Positions 20,057 to 31,180 of a stretch of 64,000 nt of DNA are shown here, in pieces. Source of the DNA: Neolentinus lepideus HHB14362 ss-1 (Eukaryota > Basidiomycota > Agaricomycetes > Gloeophyllales > Gloeophyllaceae); the NCBI GenBank assembly GCA_001632425.1, contig KV425635.1:1-64000 (forward strand), read 5' to 3'. The position numbers and the translations under genes are program-made. Position 1 is the first letter of the stretch; each line of letters opens with the position of its first letter. The notes beneath the pieces were generated by a model. The model searched no databases. It was not told the DNA's origin and saw only the letters and a program-made list of their open reading frames with translations.

Positions 20057-21253
20057 TCACGACGATCCACCGTACAGCTTCTTAGCATTGCCACCAAAGA
20101 CAGCATCAATGCCTTCCTGCTCGATGCCGAGTTCCGCTAGGGATTCTCGCGCGAGCTCATACCACGTCCCAGCTGGAAGAGACGGGTGCGAGGGGGAAGA
20201 TCCGAAAATGATACGCTGGTAGCCGAACGCCTCGACAGCGTGTCCGACTGCACGAGCGGAATCAGCACACATGTAATAATAATGATATTTGACAACACTT
20301 ACGGTACATCTTGATCCGGCGCTTCCACTCCCTGAGCTCCGAGTCGTCGAGAGCCGTTCCATCCGTCTCCCACGCCGGCGGAAGGTACTTGAGATATGCA
20401 TTCGGGATCAGCGAGATCGCAGCTGCGTGCGACTGGAACGCGCGGTACGTCGAATGTGTCAGGAGCTTGACGACCGGCAGGGAGAGGTCATGCGGGGGTG
20501 GGAGGATATTCGCTGTCACAATCCGTCAGACAAATCAGCTGTTTGATAATCAAGACACTCACAGAGTACAATTGCCCCCTTGCCTGCGAGCTCGGCAGTC
20601 GATTTGGTAAGGAAATCCTCGAGCGTTTCCCATCCGGCATCCCATCCGGCGTCACTATCCATCAAATCTACCTGGACGCTAATATCAACAACACGACCTG
20701 TGCTGAGCGCCCAGGAGAGTGCGGAGATGCTGTTAGCACTAGGGGTGGAGAAGGACGTGGTTAGGGCGATTGGGACTTTTGATGAGGTGACCAAGTATGC
20801 GGGAGGTTCTGCGGGAGGACCCGCATCAAGATCAAAGGGCACCAGAGCTGCGATGACTGGGATTCCTTCAGCAGATGTCTCTAATCTATGACATTTCAAA
20901 TAGATCAGCAAGGCCAGGCTTAAATATAAAAATTACGGCACGGACTCATCGATAGCCTTCTGCAGCTCATCACTGTTCTTATCCTTGAGCGACAAAACAA
21001 TCCCGCCGATCTTGCTGCCTAACTCCTCCCCGCTCTGCTTCTTCCATGTATTGAGATCGACTATATCAGCGTCGACGATGGACTCTGGATGAACTGCGCT
21101 CGGACTGGGCGGTAAAGGGAACTTCTCCGAGGTGCCAGAGTTCGGAGGCGAAAACGCAGAGAGCGGCAATTTCGGAAGGGTCTTGGGTCCCTTGCGACGC
21201 GCTCCTACTCCAGGCAACGAAGACATTGGTGGTAACTGGAAATCTATGCTCAT
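20057..21253 (-). CDS. Amidohydrolase-like (TIM-barrel) protein lacking the usual metal ligands
   Basis: Four exons fit in phase: 21253-20937, 20885-20563, 20512-20303 and 20247-20057, giving 346 aa. The N-terminus is Pro/Ser-rich (MSIDFQLPPMSSLPGVGARR). The C-terminus, ARESLAELGIEQEGIDAVFG then GNAKKLYG, is the hallmark end of amidohydrolase-2 family enzymes. Before it comes GYQRIIFGSSPSHPSLPAG, where active members have FGSDWP. No N-terminal HxH pair is visible, and the ligand Asp position reads Ser. Central pieces such as LTHSTYRAFQSHAAAISLIP fit a barrel helix. The protein is therefore family-like but possibly non-catalytic, or uses other ligands. Cytosolic location is presumed since no signal peptide is seen. 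Confidence 0.65.
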
Positions 21254-23829
21254 CGTGGTAGTTTGAAAAAAATCACGGGCAGCTCACGATATAGTGGAGG
21301 GGTTTATGTATGAGGTGGGCAATACTGGACAAGATGATATTTAGGGGAAGCCTCAAGTACTAGTGCCGCCACAAGACGTTGCAATCACCGAACAAATCAG
21401 ATGCCCATCTCAGCATCGTATCATCTCGACAGATGATCTGAGATTCGGGACCTGTGATACCTACATTCGTCCTTGAAGCTTGTTGTTACGTCCATCGAGA
21501 GGGAGAGGAGGAACCATCTCACCTGGTACAGTTAGTAATATCAGAAAAAGTATTAACTATAATTTTGAGTCCAGCAATTCTCCAACATATATGATCCAGT
21601 ACACACTACTTATTAAGTCGTGAATGGTATTCAAGGGCGAGAGCAAGGAAGGACATGAGTTGTGGTCGAGAGATTCAGTCTCATATACAGGCGAAATATA
21701 TAATGATCCATCAATATTAGTGTTTGTTGAGTGGAGTGCCTCCGGGCGACAAAACACCAACCAGATCTCCAAATCTGGCAGTCGAAATCTGAATAGGATA
21801 GACAAAGGCTTGTTAAGGGACTCCCCCGCTTCAATCTTTGTCGGCGTCACGTAGGCACTCTGAGACATATCTCATTATACATAGACGTAACCGGCATTTT
21901 TGCTCCAATAGACCGATCAAAGACAGCAAAAGCAAAACAGCTTCGGGGTCTGATTTAAACATGATCAATATATCCCAGATAGTACTCATTCATCGCGCAT
22001 TGCCTCGTATATCTTTGATGAACTATTGATGCCTCGTATTCCCTTGGCTAGATGTCGGCGTCGTCGGCGAGGTAGTCGTTTTCCTGCCAGGCACTCGGCC
22101 CACTGTTCAAGGCTATGTATGCAATGACACGAGAGATCACATCTCTCCTGATACATCGTCGAGACTAGTCAATGGCAGTCCTAAGTACTGGCACTGTCAA
22201 TTGGAGTCGAAGTGAGCAATTCATTTTGTCCTTGATCCTTCCAGAGGTTTTACCCGACTCGGTACGTAGCTGCCTAGTCAATTGAGTACTCGGCGATACT
22301 CAATTGAGATTTGAAGACCTTCGCTACGGAGACCGAGGGAGCTTGATGCACCCGTCGCGCAGCGGTCCCTACCAAAGGCTGCGAACATTGTTGTGAGTAT
22401 TCAGAACGTCTTGAAATTTGCTGATCGTATCTTTGCAAAACGCCCGAGGCTGTATACCGCACACCTGATGTGCTCCTGGTCTCCTGTTCACAGCTCTGTT
22501 GGTCTTTCGATTCATTTATGAATGTGGGCGACGAAAGCAGGTCGTTGAAATGAACCATTTAGATACTTCCGTCTTCTGACCCCGCGATTCCTTCGGCCCT
22601 CAAGGGACATACGTCCTGCTAGCCCACTATACCTTAGTCGCCACCTTGTTCTATTACCTGCCTGTTACACCTGAAGCTGCTTTGCATGCCGTGGTGTACA
22701 AAGTATTCTTGACGACGGCACGAATTGGATCCATGTTCCGGGATGACACGATCGAGTCTGCGAGCATTTAGCTGTTCCCATGTGCGATGCTTCCTGTCGA
22801 AGCATTGTCAGCCGTCGAGGTAATTGCAAGGGTTACCTTGCGACTAGCAAGGTCTCTAGCCTATCAGAATGAAATTCATCTTTCTACCACAATTTGTCTT
22901 TGTTTTTCCTATCCTGTTTAGGTAATTTGCGCCACAATGCCACACTGACAGTTTCATCCCAAGTTCGACATTTGACTTTGTCCATCCGTGCAATGCGTGC
23001 ATACATCATCTACATCAGGTAAATCCACCGTATTTTTCCTTCTATCCTGCCAGCACTATTCTGTCCTTCCCTATCATATCTAAACGTTGTCCATCTTCTT
23101 CAATCAAGTGTCGCTGTCAAAGTCCTTAAGCAATTTTAGCACTGCATATCACAACAGTTCGGGGGTACATGTACAATTGTTCATATTAGTGTCCTCCGAT
23201 TACCAACCAGCCACATCAGTTCTCTGTAGTGCAACCTCAGTGGAGTTGCAAGATATTTGTCCTGCGCGGACGCGCATGCGTTTCTCTAGCAAACGATGTT
23301 TGGCGCAAAGAAGACAGTTCCTGACATGCAAAAGTGTCACTCCTTTGAAGCACAACCGATACGTCCTTCAGATCATCCTTTCTAATCCTCTCAGTCGTTC
23401 CTCGATTTCAACTCTTAGCACGTCGGGAGGTCTTATGTGGCCTGGTCGAAATAGACCCGAAATATTTAAGTGGACAGCCTCCGCGAGATCGGCTGGTGGG
23501 CTATCTGTGCATCATGATATCTGTCCTCGCATGTCCTTCAACTTCCTGTGACCACACCTCGCGGAGCCGCTGGAGCATTGGACGTGTCATATTCGCCTAC
23601 AAGATACCATTGAAACAGGGGGTGTAAGTATCATGATCAAGTTAGTTGACTAGCGCTGAACAGGTTCATTTTTGACATGACAATTTTACCGATATAAGGA
23701 CAGTAGTGTAAAGAGGGTGTGAGGTCGGTGTAAACGAGCGGTGCGAGATACTTCGCGTGAGGGACAATTCAAGAAAGTCTGCGGTGGTAATAAAATCTGC
23801 CCAACATAGCCACGCTTCATCTCTCACCC
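21254..23829. other. Long intergenic region without a supported gene
   Basis: Frames at 21557-21868 (minus, 103 codons), 22274-22558 (minus) and 23087-23551 (plus, 154 codons) show no family features and no convincing splice partners. A small hairpin (ACCTTGC/GCAAGGT, 22835-22853) followed by CTAG resembles a Helitron 3' end and recurs at 62332-62350. Confidence 0.4.
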
Positions 23830-26013
23830 TTACGGAAACAACGCAGCGTTGAGATCCGCCCATGCTTGTCTGGACTCCAAATCCAACCCTTGTGTAGTAT
23901 TTGTTGCTGCGCTGGCATTCCAAGGTACGAAGGGCACTTGATCGACTTGGCAGATAGTATGATTGCTCTCGGGGTATTCGCCATAAAGCATGTAAGACTG
24001 CACGATAGGCAACGTGCACCAGGACATCTGACTCATGGCCGTATGACCAAATCCGCCTGGCTGCTCCAGAAACCTAGAGTTATTACCCAATCTTTGAGCT
24101 GCCGCTATAGCGCTATCGTATGGCGTTACTGGATCGTTGGCCTGGCTGTCAATGGAATCTGGAACATCAAAACCTAGGACACCAAGCGCGAAGGGCCACG
24201 TACGTGAAAATGAGGATGGGAGTTCTGAGCGTTCCATCTGGCAATCCGAAGGAGCCGTTGTAGCGGCTCTTGTTCGGATATAGGCTGGGCCAGTTATGGC
24301 AAAGGCCGACGCTGTATCCGATTTCTCCCACCTGGGGCGAGTTCTGCTCCAGGGCCTGGACTATATCATCCACCTCCTGCTCGAGGGATGGAGCTGGATT
24401 GGAGGGTCCGGACTGTAATGCATCGCTGCACTGTAAGGAGACTCAGCGTGCAGGAGAGCAAATAAAATCTATACGAGGTGCTCACGGCAATTACGTTTGC
24501 GGCGTAGGCAGAGTCGTCGGGTTTAGTCTTGTCATTCGGATTGGCAGCTGGCAGCATCGTTTGGACTAAAGTACTGTAGTTCCCTGCGAAGACTTGTGCC
24601 AGGGTAGAGGCAGTCGTCGGCCAGTCTCTAACAGAGAACATGCCTCCCTGTAGTACCCCACGCAGAAGACCGGCATCGACTGTTGCAGGATAACCAACAT
24701 TTACAGACACCGGCGAAGCGTACAGCGAGTCGAGAGTGCCGTTGATCTTGGCAATGATCTCGTTGGAAGTCATTTTACTGCCGATTGCACAGGCATCCCC
24801 AGCTGAAGCGCAGTTGTCGGCAAACGCCTGGAAAACGTGTCCGATCTGGGCCGTCGCTGTAAAATAAGTTGCATGGGAATACAATTCGGGGGTGAGGGTA
24901 CTTATATTTACCTTGCTGGGGAGACAACGGCCTAACAGCCCAGTCATCGGGGTTGACTACACCATCGATGATAATACGACCAAGACGTTCAGGAGGAAGT
25001 ATTTGTACCATGTACTGTCCGATGATGGTGCCGTACGACCATCCCCAATCTAAAGCTCCCATTAGCAGACGAACTCAATGCATGTGAAGGATATGATAAC
25101 TGACAGTGTATCGGTGCGTCGGGTCCATCGAATGCCTTCGTCATGAAATCGATGTCATGTACGACCATCTCGGTTCCTAGGTTTATGAGCTGCCTATCTA
25201 GTACGGGGCAAAAGGACACAAACCCATGTATCTCAACGCGTCGCCAACTCTCTGGTAACATTGAGCAGATAACGAGGAGATGTTCGACGACACATAAGTT
25301 ATTTGCTCCTTCAAGTTCCCGACGACTTCAGATGTGATATTGGCCGGAAGGTTAAGTTGAAAACCGCGAACGAGTTGGGAGAATTTTTCTTCCTCGTAGA
25401 GATTGTCGAAGCAGGAGACATAAGGCTCGGACAACTTCACACCGCGCGGATCGAACCCGACGATGTCATATTGCCCTGCGATTGGTCAGAGTCGAGATAA
25501 GATTGCTCTTCTAGGTGGTTCACCTTTGAGGACAGTTGACAGATTCTGTCCAGCTTCAAAAGCGAGTTGCGACCCGGACCCACCTTACAGTAATAGGAAG
25601 TTAACAGTAGTTTTTACACCTCTGGAGCAATATTGGTCGTACCAGGACCTCCGGGGTTCAAGAAAACACTCCCAAGTCTGCATATGATTGTCAGCTAGAG
25701 GAAGTGAAGCCGAGGTAAGCACTCACCGAGTCGCATTGGTCGCAGGGAACCGCGAAACAAATATTGACATCGTACGCGTATCGCTTACGTTGTTATAATC
25801 CAATGGAACGGTCACATTAGCGCATTGGAAGTTGTCGAAGCCATTATTGCAGGAACCCCATTTGATACTTTCATTTGCGGCTCGAGCTTTGAGTTCCTGG
25901 GCTGCAACTCCGCCATTGGAAAACGATAGAGCACTTGTGACGGAAACAGCAGACAAGAGAACAGAAGCAGAAATAAGGGCAGTAAAGCCCATCCCGAGTG
26001 AGGGGGATGGCAT
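23830..26013 (-). CDS. Secreted alpha/beta hydrolase, S33 tripeptidyl-aminopeptidase (TAP-like)
   Basis: Multi-exon minus-strand gene, about nine exons. The N-terminus (MPSPSLGMGFTALISASVLL... ALS) is a signal peptide. Family motifs follow in order: NPGGPGGSGSQLAFEAGQ across an intron (oxyanion region), QYDIVGFDPRGVKLSEPY, nucleophile elbow WGWSYGTIIGQY (Ser in GWSYG), IIIDGVVNPDDW. Near the C-terminus come NDPVTPYDSAIAAAQRL (acid Asp) and GGFGHTAMSQMSWC (catalytic His), the TAP-like C-terminal domain. The triad therefore looks complete. Several NxS/T sites suggest N-glycosylation. Such enzymes release short peptides outside the cell. The exon carrying LRTPILIF ends in a donor at about 24195 and the next begins VLGFDVPDSIDSQ. 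Confidence 0.85.
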
Positions 26014-27292
26014 TAGTTAAAATTAGCGATCTTGGGTTTGCTCTTCTGACTCGGTCTTTTATAGGCAGCTTGGTCCATTGGCACGTACGTATACACCGTA
26101 ACGCGCTTACATGAATGCCTTGGAGCGATCGTGTTTGATTGATCGACGAAGCCACTAAATTGATGATCCCCGACTCCCACGGGACGGGGGAGGAGGGTTT
26201 TGTCAAGGAGAGCTCGTAACCACCCTCTCTAGCAGATTGAAAGCAAATTAGAGTTAGCGACGTGTATACCGGATTCCCACATCAAACGTACCAGCCTCTC
26301 TAGCGAGATTTTGCCCCAATCGCGCTACGAGAGGATGGAGAAACGAGGACGCACCAGTTTGTCGCGAGTAACTCGTGTGAAAAACTCGCTTAAGTACGCT
26401 ACGCAATCGTCGCACCTCGTATCCTCGCGTCTCCTCGCTGTCCACTGCATACGATACGGTAGTGTTGCCGCCGGTCCGGGCTGGACTGCAGTCCAGCGCT
26501 GCATCCGGGACCGGACTACGCCATGCAGTCCAAGACACTGATCCGTTGGTTCAGTCTAAATGTGGGTTGGGTCTGCCCGTAAACGGTCTGGACCGGTGGT
26601 CCCGCTGCTATTACGTCTGGCGGTATCGGAGCAACGGCGGGCGCGGTCTTTCATGACCAACATCGCATCAGTAATATCACTTGGGCAAGAGGGCCACTGC
26701 TCTGCATGGCATTGGTACGAGTCCTGAGGTCACTTGTTACATTTTCTGAGCATATTATTGCTGATTTCAATAATAATGGCACTTCACAAAAATATAAAAA
26801 TTCAAGTGACCTGAGTATGTGGCGTGGGAAAGTGTGCAAGGCCTGCACTGATTCCCAGCTTTATTTGTCGTACATTCCTCTGTTGTAACTCCAACTGTTG
26901 ACATGAAGAACTTGACTGACCACTATGAATAGCACCTGCTTGCATAAATTTAAACTGAGAATGACAACCCCCCACACACGATACAACGGCTCTTCAAACT
27001 TAAAGTGGATTTCGAACTCCGACTCTTAATGTGGCAGTGCACACCGCACAGATGCAAACAAACAGGGCACTCTCAATTAATCGGTCATTTGTTTGTAGCA
27101 TTTTGTTGAGTATGATCATCTTTGCGCAACAAACTAACTGAAAACTTAAGAATTGAGCACCCCTGGTAACCCGTACCCTGGAGGGCTAAGGTGTCTACGG
27201 GTACCGGTAAGCCTTACTCACGTGACTCTCAGAGCACTCGGACTTGAAATTATTTTTTTGGTGACTGCCATTATTTTGGCAAGTAGCAATAA
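26014..27292. other. No gene seen; contains a perfect 18-bp palindrome
   Basis: GCTGGACTGCAGTCCAGC at 26480-26497 is a perfect palindrome inside a GC-rich stretch with several GGTCCGG/CCGGACC words (26450-26600). Similar words occur near 28450-28510. The rest is short frames. The promoter of the S33 gene should lie in 26014-26230. Confidence 0.45.
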
Positions 27293-27422
27293 TTGTCGGA
27301 AATTTTTGTACTGCTTATAATTGAAAAATGGTCTAAAAGAGGTTTTAAATCACATTTAAATCTTATTTTAATCCATGTTTGACTATTTTTCAATTATGAT
27401 GGGATACAGAAATTTCTGACAA
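27293..27422. repeat. Inverted repeat with about 40-bp arms
   Basis: The left arm 27293-27333 (TTGTCGGAAATTTTTGTA ... TAATTGAAAAATGGTC) pairs with 27381-27422 (GACTATTTTTCAATTATG ... ACAGAAATTTCTGACAA) with few mismatches around a 47-nt AT-rich loop. It may be a small fold-back element. No target duplication was established. Confidence 0.75.
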
Positions 27423-27435
27423 CCTCAGGACTCAT

Positions 27436-27950
27436 AATAATTACCATATTTAGAAGGTACAAACAATCACCCAATCAAATGTGCCAGCCACCCTGGGCTG
27501 TACAAATATTTCTGATATTTTTAGCAAGTTTTCCAATTTTTCTGAGCAGAAATACCAGCTGTTGGTGACCAATGATGTAAACAGTATGTAAAATCTCACA
27601 AGATTTTCATGTCATCTACGTCATTCTCTTGCTGGTATCCCACACTCAATGAACAGACTAATAAAGCCAGTAGACCTGTATAAGGTAAGAAAGATACATA
27701 CAACATCAATAATTACCATATTTGGAAGGTGTAAACAAACAAATGGGTGGGCGCCAGCCACCTTAGGTTGTACAAATTTTTCTGATATTTTTAGCAACTT
27801 TTCCGATTTTTCTCAGTGGAAATACCAGTTATTGATGACCAATGACGTAAACAGTGTGTAAAATCTTGCGGGACTTTCATGCTGTCATTCTCTTACTGGT
27901 ATCTCAATGAACCGACTGGTGAAGTCTGTAGACAATTACAAGCTAAGATT
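27436..27950 (+). repeat. Tandem duplication, about 260-270 bp unit
   Basis: 27436-27707 and 27708-about 27950 are direct repeats sharing AATAATTACCATATTT, TCTGATATTTTTAGCAA, GGAAATACCAG and CAATGA[T/A]... landmarks. The copies differ at perhaps 15-20 percent of positions, so the duplication is not recent. No coding potential is evident. Confidence 0.8.
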
Positions 27951-28239
27951 ATACTTGAGCTTGAAGCCCCGCGCGAGAGAGCATCTAGCCAATCAGAAGT
28001 CGGCATTTGGAATCGACGCGGCGCGCCACCGCGCCACCCACTACAAACCGTCGTTGAAGTCCAATTCCCACGGTAAGAAGTCACTCTGAGAGTGTAGCGG
28101 GTATCCCAACCGCAAAGAAAACACTAAAAACACAGAAATATTCAGAATAACACAAATATATACCAAAAGCTTATATTGAAAAGTAGGGAGAAAATGGAGC
28201 AAGTCTATGAAAGTGAGGAAGAAAATATCGATAAATGAG

Positions 28240-28260
28240 ACTACAAACTGAGTTTGTAGT
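28240..28260. repeat. Palindromic hairpin
   Basis: ACTACAAACT-G-AGTTTGTAGT forms perfect 10-bp arms. The arm sequence (TTTGTAGT, ACTACAAA) recurs just downstream at 28264-28271 and 28319-28328. Confidence 0.7.
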
Positions 28261-28271
28261 GATTTTGTAGT

Positions 28272-29667
28272 GATGACTACGAACGGACTATCAATCGGGG
28301 ATTAAAGTTTGTGATTGGTACTACAAATATTTGAAACACAGATTACTCGGCACAAATTCCCACGAGGTTAACGTTCGGCACAGCGCTCCTTCTGAGCGTA
28401 CAAACTCACCTTCGTTCCTCAGGACTCGTAACTTAATTTGGACACCAACTCGGGCTCGACGGTCTCGGGACTGAGACCGGACCAGACTGCCATTTATATA
28501 TCCCGGTCCAAGGGTCATCAGTCTCCTGGAACGCTTCAGACCGGTGGCACGCAACTTCCTGACTCGTACGGTCGGGGACTGGCGCTTGCGCCGCTACGAT
28601 AGGCAATAGCTGAAAAATCGCTGCAAGGCAGTGCTGCTATACCATACCGCGTAGTCCTCGATCTTTCGAAGCCACTCTTCAATACAGAGTCCCTCCTAAT
28701 GTCTGTCGTCCCCAGTAGGTTTGGGCTCAAATTCCGGTGTTGGGTCATTGATACTGCTCTCTAATTTACCATCTTCCTGAATCACGGGAGCAATGGACTA
28801 TCGCATTGAGCAATGGATGGTAAGTAATCTTTAGGCCCAAGCACTGGGTTGTAGGTGACGATCCCTTGTCCGCTAATGGTTCCCTTCGAGACACCATATG
28901 CGTGTTGCCGAAAACAAATGATACATCTTTATGATGATGCAATCCTTGACTGTAGCTGTCTCAAATCCATCAACTTCCTTGTGTTGCGAAGCAGCATGAT
29001 GCGTACGAAGGGCGTCCAACTGCGTCGGTCCTCCCGCGAGATTCTCCAGCCAGATGCGCAAGCTCCGTCCGCGCTTGCCATTCAGTAGGGTAGTCACAGC
29101 GAAATTCCTTAACTTCGAAGTTCGCACTGCCGGAATCCATTCTTGTCCAAACCTGTGCTTGAATTAGGTGACTTCCAGCAATTTGAAATTAAATTCTGAA
29201 AAGATTCGAAGGTAGCAGAGGATAAACGACAGTGCACTGCCCAAAGCATGGTCGTTCAGTTGTTGGATTTCGGGTCGAGCTCGCATAAGAGGGAATCGCC
29301 GGAGGCGCTCGTACAGGGATATTATTGATAAGCAAGAGTATCCTAGTTGTTGTACAGTATGCGATTGCCCTTTTGGCAACCGACCACTTGAAGCAAGCAG
29401 AAGCATAGCGCGCCCAGTGGATCGGTCTCGTTCGAAATAACTCAGTGGATTCCACGCGTCGCGTTCGAATATTGATCGATCTTTCAAAACTTCCAAGGTA
29501 GGCTTCCGAGACTCCCCGAGATTTAGTGCCATCAACGGATCCACAGCTACATACCTTATTGCCACAGCCGCTCTGGTAGTCTAGCAAATCTTACTTCTCC
29601 TGCGCGCCCTATGAACTGGATCTTGTCTAGTATTGGTGTCTTACTGATACATCATCAAGGTCATAAA
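28272..29667. other. No supported gene
   Basis: Minus-strand frames at 28873-29127 and 29164-29587 (up to 133 codons, two overlapping frames) show no recognisable family. They may be decayed sequence. Confidence 0.4.
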
Positions 29668-30774
29668 TTACAATTCAGGACTCTGCTCTGTCGTTAATAA
29701 GTCATTCAAGCACCGCGTGACAACCCCGACTCCCTCCTCCACAGCATCCCGATCGTCAGCCTGCACCCTGTCCAGCAGGCGTCCAAATCTATCTGGATGC
29801 CAGCGTAGCAGTGCGGTCCGGATTCTCTCCTTCTTGGACTGGTCTTGCGAATGCAGTGGCGAAAACAAGAAAAAGGCGATTGCGTGTGGATGGATGTCTT
29901 CTATGCTCTTCGGGACGTACGTCAAAGGCCATGGGATTGAGCAGAACGTCAATGTGTCGTCAACTTCAAGACTTTTGATCTTGTTCCATCTTGCTTCGTA
30001 TCTATCCCAAGCGTCCGTGATGGCTTGGTTCAGTGTCGCCTGCTCAGTCCTGCGTCTCTCTCGCTGGAAATTGTCCTGTGCCCTCCTTTCCTCCATGAGC
30101 TTCTGCCTCTCCTGCTCCCTCTTGGCCCGTATCCTCTCCTCAATGCGCCTCATTTCGTCTGCGACTGCTCGTACCCTCTCTGCGTTCCTCCTCCGAGTCT
30201 CTGCTTCGCGCTGTCGAGACATTGCAACCGCGGCATCTACTCGCGCCTGATAGTTGCTCAACATAGTATCCACCCTTCGCCTTCTGTACTCCTGCGCAGC
30301 GGAATTGACGTTCTCCCTTCCAGTCCAGCCCATACTCGTACCCGGCCTCCGTTCCGGGGTGATCGGAAAGACACGTTGGTCCGCCAACCACCTCTGGACG
30401 TCTTGATACTTGCTTGCCTGTTTAGGGAAGCCTTGCGTACCGACCCAGGTGTAAATCTGCTCGAATCGTTCCCCTTCGGATACGTGTTGCCGATGGTTGG
30501 GGGCATGGCCCAGCGGCGTTGAGCGAGGCCGAGAGATCTGTGGCCCGACGACGCACTCGGGAGGCACGAACTTCCCTGCATGAGCATCGCGAGACCGAGC
30601 GTCATAGTAAGTTTGTCTGGTAGGAACTCTATAGCCCGACAGCTCTGAGTACTGCGCATACGGCATTGGGGTGATCGACGGAGGTGAGCAGGGATTAAGT
30701 AGAGATAACAAGGTGTCGCGAGGGCGGTAGAGGCGTCGCTGGGTGGATGGCTGCTCCGCAGGTATGCCAGCCAA
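29668..30774 (-). CDS. NFKBIL1-like protein with J-like C-terminal domain
   Basis: A single open frame of 368 codons. The start at 30774 (MAGIPAEQPSTQRRLYRPRD) is the first ATG; MPYAQYSELSGYRVPTRQ at 30666 is an alternative. The middle (about residues 165-260) is a long charged helix (QREAETRRRNAERVRAVADE, EERIRAKREQERQKLMEERR). The C-terminus reads AWDRYEARWNKIKSLEVDDT, LTFCSIPWPLTYVPKS, ERIRTALLRWHPDRFGRLLD and VTRCLNDLLTTEQSPEL. The IPWP plus LRWHPDRF pattern is characteristic of the C-terminal region of NF-kappa-B inhibitor-like 1 proteins and their fungal relatives. The role in fungi is not known to me. Confidence 0.75.
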   Translation of the reverse strand: MAGIPAEQPSTQRRLYRPRDTLLSLLNPCSPPSITPMPYAQYSELSGYRVPTRQTYYDARSRDAHAGKFVPPECVVGPQISRPRSTPLGHAPNHRQHVSEGERFEQIYTWVGTQGFPKQASKYQDVQRWLADQRVFPITPERRPGTSMGWTGRENVNSAAQEYRRRRVDTMLSNYQARVDAAVAMSRQREAETRRRNAERVRAVADEMRRIEERIRAKREQERQKLMEERRAQDNFQRERRRTEQATLNQAITDAWDRYEARWNKIKSLEVDDTLTFCSIPWPLTYVPKSIEDIHPHAIAFFLFSPLHSQDQSKKERIRTALLRWHPDRFGRLLDRVQADDRDAVEEGVGVVTRCLNDLLTTEQSPEL

Positions 30775-31180
30775 CTGAAATAAGGCCAGGCCACGAGGTT
30801 ACGGAGGGGGGGCGCCCCGTGTTTCCTGCCTGCTGGCTTATGCACGGCTTCTCATCTGGGGTGTGTTCCGATTCCTTGATCATAGATATCCATAACATCT
30901 CCGTTGGTATAGCCTGTACATGTCTAATACAGGAACTCGCAGCTGATCGCCAGTGTAGTGTCCATACTCGTGGATCATTGTTCCCCGGCCAGCGATGTAG
31001 ACCTATCCTGCCGTCCCGAAACCCGTTAATTACAGAAGAAGATGAATAAGCGATAGCACAAGAGCAAAGTTAGATAGTAGCATAGTCCGGCAATCCGCAC
31101 TGTCGCACAGCATGCATGTTGAGACGCTGTCCCCTCATCTCGCCATCGTACAAACCTCGACTGATGGCGTATTCCAATAA

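Noticed and set aside
23087..23551. 154-codon plus-strand frame
   Set aside because: No family character, no splice partners, and Ser-rich composition typical of chance frames.
26480..26497. Perfect 18-bp palindrome as an operator or origin
   Set aside because: A single palindrome in GC-rich intergenic DNA of a fungus is not enough to name a function. It is recorded only as a sequence feature.
30258..30845. 195-codon minus-strand frame overlapping the NFKBIL1-like gene
   Set aside because: Shadow of the real frame. The accepted frame has the conserved IPWP and LRWHPDRF motifs.
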